Shown here piece after piece: positions 33,310-40,793 of a stretch of 40,793 bases of DNA (its first letter is position 1; each line of letters begins with the position of its first letter). The translations under genes were made by a program, and so were the position numbers. The DNA comes from Collybiopsis luxurians FD-317 M1 (Eukaryota; Basidiomycota; Agaricomycetes; Agaricales; Omphalotaceae): assembly GCA_000827265.1 (NCBI GenBank), contig KN834910.1, positions 1-40,793 on the forward strand, written 5' to 3'. The notes under the pieces were generated by a model. The model was not told where the DNA came from, did not search any database, and saw nothing but the letters and a program-made list of their open reading frames with translations.

Positions 33310-34949
33310 TTGCCGCAAGTAAGTAACACCAAGTACTAGGGGGCGGGGAGCCGCAACAATCTTCAGTGCGTATCTGCAGGGGTGTTGTAGCTACAGATAG
33401 TGCTATGTGTTTTCAATCCTGTTTCTCAGTGAGTACCTCAGGTTCGGCATCATATTATAGAGTGATAGGACTGAAGGAAGCTTAGAGTATCTGTAGACTG
33501 GAAAAGGGGGTGATGTACTTCTTTTGCATATTTTGCTTTATAATTTTCCTGTTCAAATGTATTTCGAGTCACTGCTACTCCTCGTGTGGACTTCAATGGC
33601 CCTACAAATTCGAGGAGTCAAGAAATGCCGCCATTTGACTGCACGTTGAACGACAAAGTAATTCGCTATTTCACACAGCCATTGGCAATTTACTCCTCTC
33701 ACAACGAATATGGAGGGAACTAAAAATTATTCAGGAGGTGGAGATTCTGGTGAATTGCAATGGATGCCGCGGCATCGATGGATTCAGGGGCTTAGTTCCA
33801 GCTTGAGTCACAGTAAAAGAGAATTAAAAGCGGTCTTTCCGCACGCCAGCGCAGTTCATTGAAGACCGATTGGCCCAGAAAGAAAATGCCGCTACCTCCA
33901 GTGACAGATCTATTACACAAGTTCTGACTCTTAAAGCACAAGCCTACAGCCTCTGGCTTTACGCGAGACTCAAGGGGCGTCAGTTTCCTCGTCGAGGCTA
34001 CATTCAACTTCACATCAGTTTTTACAACATCGTGATGTCCAAGGTAATTTCACTTAGCTTCAACGATCCTTTTCGCGGCATGTCCGGCTGTAAGGTTGGT
34101 GGTAAAATTTGCGCACACGAGAATTCCAACCAATGCATAGCACTGTATGAAGACTGGCGCTTTGCGATCTCATGACGACAAATATCCTGCGTTTCTACTG
34201 TGGGAATACAAAAAAATTATGTTACCCGCTTACTGAGGAGGTTAAAAACTTATAGATTGAACGAACTTGATTCTTCAAGTAAAAAAATTCTGCTCTATCT
34301 CATCATACACACCGATAATCAGGTGGAGCGTTCGCGTTAGGACCAGTAGGCGGAGCAGATCCGTCCCTTAAAATTCGTCTTTGGTTCTATTTGCAGAAAG
34401 ATCTATCTTGATAGCCTGTAAGATGAACGGCGTTCGATCTCCTCGCAAAATTGAGTAAAAATATTTTTTTAAAGGCAAAGTATATGGGTGTTAGAAAACT
34501 TCCTTGTCATAGATCCCCTTTAAATCCCTTGATTCCTCGAAAACTCACCGACGTTATTAACTCTGTTCAGTCGAAAATAGGAGATGAAATAGAGGAACAG
34601 AAGGACGGGCCACACCTGCCGATATTACCTAAAACGTCTTCGGTTTTGGTCAGACGTACTATTCCAGAAACGCTTTCACGAACATCTGATGCGATCGAGC
34701 AACGAGTATAAGTGAGTCTGTCAGTTTTAGGATAGAATCGAACAGACCAAATTCATTATTTGCTCCATAAAATTGAAGTTATAGAACAAGGAAAGAGCTG
34801 ACGTACTAAATTCAAGAGACAAGCAACACAGCTGAAGCAAGACGAGTAGCCGCTTCGCGCTTTACCGCATTATCGGTACCATTGTGGTCCATGTGAATAG
34901 GTAGCTAAAACCCGAACAATACTGTAAATAGCATCAAACAAAAGGAGGT
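33310..34949. other. No supportable gene
   Basis: Frames at 33792-34013 (-), 33870-34175 (+) and 34451-34711 (+, start MSKNIFLKAKYMGVRKLP) are open but motif-free, and I could not chain them by splicing. Could be decayed sequence. Confidence 0.4.
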
Positions 34950-35114
34950 TGAATACATACGAAGTCTCAGTAATCAGTTTCGACCTTCTTAGACCCGACG
35001 AAAGTGGAAGAATAGATGGAGTCTTCGCAGATTGATCGATGGGAACAGATCTGCAGCCGTAGCGTTTCCATATATGAAGAGCACAAAAAATGTGCAACTT
35101 TTCGACACCCTAAG
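34950..35114 (+). promoter_or_regulatory. Conserved promoter of family A copy 2
   Basis: Counterpart of 14735-14906. A TATA-like tatatgaag at about 35071 lies 44 bases before the chosen ATG at 35115. An in-frame ATG at 35016 lies upstream of that element, and the equivalent stretch is non-coding in copy 1, so 35115 is preferred. Confidence 0.55.
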
Positions 35115-36032
35115 ATGCCTCTGTTTGCAACGGTTACTTGCAGTTCACCTTCATCTCAATGTCTTCCTCCATCTCCAAATTCTCGTCCATCTCCAAGTCC
35201 TGCTCCATCTCCTATTCGTCCTCCATCTCCCTCTGTTTCTGATGAAACCATTCGTCCCGGCAATATCGAGAACATTGCGGAGATCCTACCACGGACCCTG
35301 CCGCAGTGCACTGAGGCGGAAGATTCAAACTCCATTCGAGGCAACCATATCGATGCTACTCTTGAACCCGTAGATATGGTGAATATTCGACCAATGACCA
35401 TCATTACTACGAGGAACAGAGTCATGTCATACCGTGACTACGAAAAGTTCGTCAGAGGATTTCGGGATAGAGACTCCGAGGACTCGGAGTTGAAAAGCTC
35501 CATTCGAACCAGCGACGATGGAAAGTATTTCGTTGTGCCGGTCGATCGAAAAGTGAAGTATCTATCGGGGCAGCTTTCCCTAACCATCATCCCGCCTGCT
35601 CAGTTGCCTGCGTTCTTCGACGGCATCAAGTGTTACGCGATTGGTCTTCGTCACCTCCTCCCAAACAGTGTGGGACCGGGAACACTTATTCCTGCGGGTG
35701 CACAAAATCGGCGAGCAATGGTGCTAGCACACTTCCATCAACAAAACCGATTCCACTATGTTCTCTGCCTTCATGGCCTGTCTGAAGTGTTCCTCCTCCG
35801 TGTGCACGAATTTGGCATGACACAGGAGTGGACTCATTGGGACGACGCCGCCAGTGCCTATCGCGAGACTGCTTTCGGCCCAATTTTTTCCGCCGGTGGC
35901 CAGACCCTTTCCGAAAGAACCGCGGGTGTGCGCGATTTTCAGGCCATGTTTTTGCGACACGCTCGGGGCGACTACGAACAAGACCAAGTTGAAGAAGCGT
36001 CTCGGTCTTTTTTGCAAAGATTTTGTTCCTAG
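35115..36032 (+). CDS. Orphan family A protein, copy 2
   Basis: A single-exon frame of about 305 residues, homologous along most of its length to copy 1 at 14907. The N-terminal Ser/Pro tract has its own 9-12-base repeat (ccatctcc units, 35150-35235) instead of the 18-base unit of copy 1. The tracts therefore arose or were replaced independently while the globular core stayed colinear: VDMVNIRPM, DRDSEDSELKSSI, DRKVKYLSGQLSLTI, CYAIGLRHLLPNSVGPGT, NRRAMVLAHFHQQNRFHYV, RVHEFGMTQEW. The C-terminus ends LQRFCS, unlike copy 1. No known domain, signal peptide or membrane segment. Function unknown. Confidence 0.72.
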   Translation: MPLFATVTCSSPSSQCLPPSPNSRPSPSPAPSPIRPPSPSVSDETIRPGNIENIAEILPRTLPQCTEAEDSNSIRGNHIDATLEPVDMVNIRPMTIITTRNRVMSYRDYEKFVRGFRDRDSEDSELKSSIRTSDDGKYFVVPVDRKVKYLSGQLSLTIIPPAQLPAFFDGIKCYAIGLRHLLPNSVGPGTLIPAGAQNRRAMVLAHFHQQNRFHYVLCLHGLSEVFLLRVHEFGMTQEWTHWDDAASAYRETAFGPIFSAGGQTLSERTAGVRDFQAMFLRHARGDYEQDQVEEASRSFLQRFCS

Positions 36033-37436
36033 TGGTTTTAGAGGTAAGTCGTATCTTGTCTTGTGAAAAGAAGACTAAAATGAACGCGTTGATTTCAATG
36101 GCAAGGATTTTTTCACGACCTGCATGCAGTACATGACATGAACAAAGTCTCTAATATTGCAAGATTTTCAGATGTACTAGTTTGACTTGTTTGTGATTTC
36201 GAAGCAGTTTTCCGTTTGTACAAATGAATATTCATTTTGCAAGAGGAACAATATCTTTCCTAAACTGGTTTTCTTCAGTCGCAGTCTCGAAACGAGCGGA
36301 ATAGGCATTAGTATAAGCTTCCCATCCACTTGAGGCTCCTCGTACGGTGCGAAACAGAGTCAAGACCAAGTGCGAGGATGACCTCATACTTTCAATGATG
36401 GTGTGAATGAACTGGACATGGAGCGCGGAAGAAGGAGGGAAGAACGATTTGCATTGTTGAGTTTTGGGACGATGGCTTGGACGACATTTCCGGACTTTTT
36501 TACTAATCATTGTCATCTACCGAAATGTTAAGGTATGACTTTGAAGATGAGAAGAATCCACACAGGGACGCTTGGCTCGCCCGCGAGCCTTTTCCTGTCG
36601 AACTATCGAACTATCGTCTAGCTCTGGATTGGCATCTGAAGAAGAAGAATAGTCCGCTTTTATTCCTTTTTCCTCCATCCAGCTCCTATGTCAAAGGCCA
36701 ATAACGCGAGGATTAGCAGAAAAGCGGCTGGAATAGATGAGAAGGACAGGGATAAGTAGCCCGTAGTCACTGGAGGAAGGATTTAAAGGCAGCTCCGTGT
36801 GTAACTTGTCCTTTTTTGTCTAATTGCTTTGGATGAATCTTCGTGTTTGTTTGTGATGTGAGATAGCATGCAGTATGGTGTCCATATTGTCTGAAGGCCA
36901 TGCAATGTGTTCGTCGGGTCATTGTGGTAGATGGGAGATGGGTTAGGGAATAAATTGACCAGCGAAGAAAAGATCTTATTAAGTGGTTGGCATTGCTTGG
37001 GGGAAGTTCACAATACTCGAACTGGAGGCCATTCTTTTGACGAACCAAGGTCGATGGCGTTGCTGGTAGGCATAGTCCTTCCAATACCCTTCACGCAACT
37101 GTTATTGAAGTCAGCGTTGGCTAAACCCAGTGAGGGATGATACTTAGTGGCTGAATTTGGAGGCGTCACGGATCGTGTCATGATCGCCGTCGTTGGATGT
37201 ACCGAGGGCAAGCCTCGACGAATGATCTGGCATAAGTCGGTTTGGGATCTGGGTGCTATCCAACTTCATACCCACCGGCATGAGATCCACTGAATCGCGT
37301 CGGTTCAGCTGAAGTTCTCAGTAGAAACCACTACCTGAACGGGGAAGAGAAGATGTTCCATTTGATAATGTCAACAAGGACAGAAGTGAAGAGTATTCAA
37401 AAGAAGCAAAAGAGAACAGGACAAAGACAGTAGCAT
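36033..37436. other. Unassigned stretch
   Basis: A minus-strand frame at 36232-36516 contains FIHTIIESMRSSSHLVLTLF, which faintly recalls a cyclin-box helix, and an ATG at 36678 opens a short acidic frame upstream of it; no clean junction links them. Frames at 36767-37084 (-) and 36931-37140 (+) are motif-free. I make no gene call. Confidence 0.3.
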
Positions 37437-39147
37437 TTAATCAGAGCCATATTCCCAGCTCCACTGAAATCGTATACTGATCCTTTCCTTAGCCAATAAA
37501 TCCAGCGCCCTGTTCCATCCGCGTAATTGATTCAAGGTCTGATTTTCTCTCAGAACTACATGAAAGCAAACGTTCGTCCAAGTATTTCCAACATCATCTT
37601 TATCGAAGTAATGCTCGGCCTGTATTATTGTAAGATAATGCTGATTTCACGAGGAGTACTTACCAGAAAGACTTTCTGGTGCTTTTTGGAGATCTCATGC
37701 AATAGATTAAAAACTCGAGTAGTCGTGTAGGCGTCTAGAACATCGTCTTGTGCATCGTCTGTCGTGGAGCCTATTTCAAGTGCCCTCTCTTTTCGGATTG
37801 CGAGTAACCTTTGCATTAATTCATGGACCGGTCCATTATCCCAACCTGCTTGTACATTTGATTGAACCATTAACATCCTTTGCACAAACTCATTTTCTGA
37901 ACTGAAACATGTATCAGCAGCGGCTAAGATGTCCCCAATAAAAGAAAGAAACCAACGGCGTATGGAACTTCCTTAAACCTTTCAAAGCACCTATTAGGGG
38001 ATTAAGCATTTCCGGACAAATACAGTACTGAATACTGTCATGTCGACCTGGACATTTGAACAACGTGAAGGTCATCGACATCCAATCCGCACCGTATCGT
38101 ATCCCCCATGAGTTTAAAGGTGCATAGTCCAGTGTCTCCCCTGCTGTCGCTATGCCTGTCACATCTACTCGCAAGCACCATTTATCGTTCAGACTACGGC
38201 AAACCTGAAAACTACACTCTCCTTCTTGAGCGCAAGCATCTTCCACACTAGGGACATTTTCCGACCGCTTTCCGAAGCAATCTCGCATGTAATGTAAATG
38301 TTTTCGGATGTCTAGGGAATGACCATACTCCGTTGACGGCCTACATCGAAAATAGTTATGTTTGATTAACACACTGCGAGGAAATGGACAGTAAGCGTGA
38401 CTGTGCGTCACAATGTTCATGAATGCAACTTGAACCACGGCAATGAGTATTTTTTCCTTCTGTAGTCTGAACGATGAAACTTACTGTGAGTGGAATGTTT
38501 AAGAACATCCGCGATAGGCGAGGTGAAGGAAGCTGTCAAGTGGATAGTATTTCTTCCTCGTTTGAAGTTCCAACTACGTGCCTCGAGTTTCTCCAATGTT
38601 TGGACAGAGTTCTCTTCGACTCGCTGTTTCAGATATTGGCAGTCTTCTCCGAAAGAATGTGGTGGTCTGGCGCAACCACTATACACGTATCCGATACTCA
38701 TCATCCAATCTCCGAGCGATTTGCATCCCGGAAGAGGACATATAACCTCAAGCAAATTGCCGGCGACGTCCCTTCTGATGAACTGCAAAGCCGCAATACC
38801 AGTGATGATGGCGCGGTGTGAAATCTTGAACAAATTTAGTTATCATAGAAAACGTACAAAAAGAAAAGGTGTTACCATCCAAGTCATAAATGCTGAGATT
38901 TCATCCAATGAGAAAAAAGCACTTAAAAATTTGTCTAAGCGATAAGCTGCTCTCCAATATCCATCGACAAAATATTGATAGTAACTGCACAAACTCCTGA
39001 TTATCCCGATGTCCCGATGAGACAGACAAGAGAGCAGAAAATTTGCGCAAGGAAGGTCTCTGTCTGAAAGTCAACAATTGCATCTGTAGGTAACAGTTGT
39101 TCCGCTTACAGGAGAAAGCTTTGGGCAGGGTGAGTCAAGGATTTCAT
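37437..39147 (-). CDS. F-box-like plus degenerate nucleotidyltransferase-like protein, C3
   Basis: Minus-strand exons 39110-39147, 38876-39059, 38485-38824, 37957-38428, 37664-37901 and 37437-37619 join in phase to 485 codons (484 residues); introns are 44-56 bases. The N-terminus has the clearest F-box-like stretch of the three paralogues: DLPCANFLLSCLSHRDIGII. Then come YWRAAYRLDKFLSAFF, AIITGIAALQF (the G-x-x-A-L turn, about residues 79-89), NLLEVI where D-L-D is expected, WMMSIGYVYSG, LEARSWNFKRG, MNIVTHSHAYCPFP, LNSWGIRYGADWM, VLDAYTTTRVFNLLHEI and a last exon ending QWSWEYGSD. The fourth intron's donor could be 37968 instead of 37956. It shares all internal intron positions with C2. The role is unknown; recruiting targets to SCF is an inference from the F-box-like part. 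Confidence 0.78.
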
Positions 39148-39392
39148 TCTTGAACATTCGGATGGTTTCAACGTACCGATACATATATCGAAAGTTCATG
39201 CGGTGGCGTTACTTCTACGACAATAGAATGTGACAGTTACTGCAAATCAGTCATGAGGTCGATGGGATGCAACCTTTACGGTCGTAGATGTAACCGCCTA
39301 GGAAAGACAAGGTGTAACCGCCGTAAGGGGGTCAAGATAAGACGAACCGGTTCAATATTTCAATCAGACCAGCAGCGTCTCGAATATATAAT
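39148..39392. promoter_or_regulatory. Divergent spacer between C3 and the F-box gene
   Basis: These 245 bases separate two start codons pointing away from each other. An AT-rich tatataata lies at 39385-39393, directly at the first ATG of the F-box gene, which favours the second in-frame ATG at 39426. The segment contains paired gtaaccgcc words near 39288 and 39311. Confidence 0.4.
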
Positions 39393-40793
39393 ATGATGAA
39401 CCTTTTATCCGTTATTCTTCGTACGATGCGAAAGGCGACTTTCAACAACCTTCCTCCTGAACTTTGGATTATCATCGGGAGATACCTTCGAAGCGATCCT
39501 TATACTCTCAAGCAGTTTGCTGCTATCAGTGCAAGGGCATTTCTCTTGCTCAACCCGATCTTATACCACGATATCACTGATCCGAATGCTCTCCCAGCTT
39601 TGGCGACGGAAATTGACTGTGGAGATGGGGACGTTCCTCACCCTGCCTCGCTTGTAAAGAGTCTCCGTCTTGATTTCCGAAAAGCGCCGCATTACAGGAT
39701 GTCAGAATGGAGCAATTTGCATCTTTTAAACGGAACTTTTCAGAAAGCTTTTCGGAATCTTCTCACCTGCGGTAATTTGGGCAGCAATAGAACAACACCG
39801 GCGTTAACAGCGTTCCATCTCAGGTGCCCTCTTTCAATTGCCGAAGTATTTCGAGATGTCCAGTTTCGATTTTTCCATCTTGAAGAAGTTTGGCTTCGAT
39901 GTCTGCCTCCTAATGGCGAAGGAGATATCCAGAGATGTTTGGACATATTGGTTCGTATCCATAAACCATCCATGGCATGTTTCTAAGCAACCTTTAATTG
40001 CAGCTCCATATTATTACAGAGTCTGTCCGCATTCTGGGGTTTGATTTCGACGACAGAGCCACAGGAGAATCTCGTAAGTACAGAGATCTTTTTGTCCTTT
40101 CTCTACTTAACGGTACAATTTACATTGCAGCCTTGGCATCCATTTATGCTTGCGATATCCTGAGGCAAATTTCGCACTCTGCTCCCAATGTCAGCGAGCT
40201 CCACTTGTGCATTCCTAGGCCACAACAACATGAACATACATTTCACATCGCCCAAAATTTTAACCAGCTGTTCAGCAAGATTTTCTTTCCTCACCTCTCC
40301 GCACTCACCCTGTGTTTCAATTGGGCTTTGCTGGACGAACATATAGACATAGTCCCATTTCTCCAGCGGCATACGGGCATTACTTACCTTGCCTGTTTTA
40401 TGGTGCGAGGTCGACCTCTCCTGAACAGCGCATTGCTTCGGATTGATCTCCCTCAGCTTGTGTATTGCATAGCATCTGTGCGAGATGTCTTAACGTTGTG
40501 CCATCAGACAGCAGCCGGAAACTTGACTGAACTCCACATGGAAATCTGCTCGCCCATGAGTTCCGCGTTAGAAGAGGAGATCTGCTCTTGTTTAACACGC
40601 ATGGGAGAATCTTTGAGGGTTTGTAGCATTGACGGAAGGAATTACCTACGTGAAATAGGACTGCGAAAATGGGAAGAAGTGACATTATCAAACACCAGTT
40701 ATAAAAGGGTTTTTGATGCGTGTCCCAATCTTGTTGCTTTGAATTCCATTATCAGTCCAGCGTTAATACTGGTAAGCATTTTAACTCGCTATT
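39393..40793 (+). CDS. F-box protein, truncated by the window end
   Basis: F-box proteins recruit substrates to SCF through SKP1. Exons 39393-39950, 40004-40073 and 40131-40771 join in phase with introns of 53 and 57 bases; the third ends at a GTAAGC donor, so the gene continues outside the window. The first 50 residues hold the F-box: FNNLPPELWIIIGRYL followed by LKQFAAISARAFLLLNPIL. The remainder has spaced leucine-rich stretches (LVKSLRLDFRK, LTAFHLRCPL, VSELHLCIP, LSALTLCFNW, LTELHMEIC), typical of the many basidiomycete F-box proteins with irregular leucine-rich repeats. Translation may start at 39426 (MRKATFNN). About 423 residues are visible. Confidence 0.88.

Noticed and set aside
32737..33339. 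A 200-codon plus-strand gene starting at 32737
   Set aside because: The frame continues upstream of that point except for one TAA, so 32737 is not the true start; downstream it runs into the inverted repeat, where the sequence has splice signals in another frame.
36232..36700. Second cyclin on the minus strand
   Set aside because: Only one helix-like stretch resembles a cyclin box, no exon chain supplies the rest, and the landmarks seen in the 8.2-kb cyclin are absent.

Overview
The window looks like a fungal nuclear contig, most likely from a mushroom-forming basidiomycete (Agaricomycetes). Genes on both strands are cut by many short introns of about 44-58 bases with GT...AG ends, and spliced models reconstruct recognisable eukaryotic proteins. 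There is a 20-base run of N and no sign of prokaryotic organisation. The species cannot be told from the sequence alone.

Layout. 0.9-4.2 kb (-): RNA14/CstF-77, an mRNA 3'-end processing factor, with a GC-AG intron and one apparent 1-base frameshift. 4.6-6.3 kb (-): Cys6 zinc-cluster-like protein, copy 1. 7.1-7.8 kb (-): a SKP1-like SCF adaptor in six exons, two of them 21 bases long, divergent from a Pho80/PCL-type cyclin at 8.2-8.9 kb (+). 10.7-11.8 kb (-): alpha/beta hydrolase. 14.9-15.9 kb (+): orphan family A, copy 1. 18.6-20.0 kb (-): zinc-cluster-like protein, copy 2, frameshifted. 21.1-24.7 kb: a head-to-head pair of family C proteins (F-box-like N-terminus plus a degenerate nucleotidyltransferase-like domain). 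25.4-26.5 kb (-): MYND zinc-finger protein. 27.5-33.3 kb: a block of different character, with decayed genes carrying in-frame stops, a 1.08-kb segment printed twice around the N gap, and a tandem repeat of about 260 bases. 35.1-36.0 kb (+): family A, copy 2. 37.4-39.1 kb (-): third family C gene. 39.4 kb to the window end (+): F-box protein, cut off.

How it fits together. RNA14 looks like the ordinary housekeeping gene here; the rest reads as lineage-specific accessory sequence built by local duplication (family A x2, zinc-cluster family x2, family C x3, and duplicated non-coding flanks). A recurring theme is ubiquitin-ligase parts: one SKP1-like adaptor, three F-box-like/nucleotidyltransferase-like proteins and one F-box protein lie within 33 kb, beside a PCL cyclin whose relatives act with kinases that phosphorylate proteins. 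That they work together is inference.

Exon coordinates were worked out by eye from splice signals, reading frame and paralogue comparison. They are strongest for SKP1, the cyclin, the hydrolase, family C and the body of RNA14.
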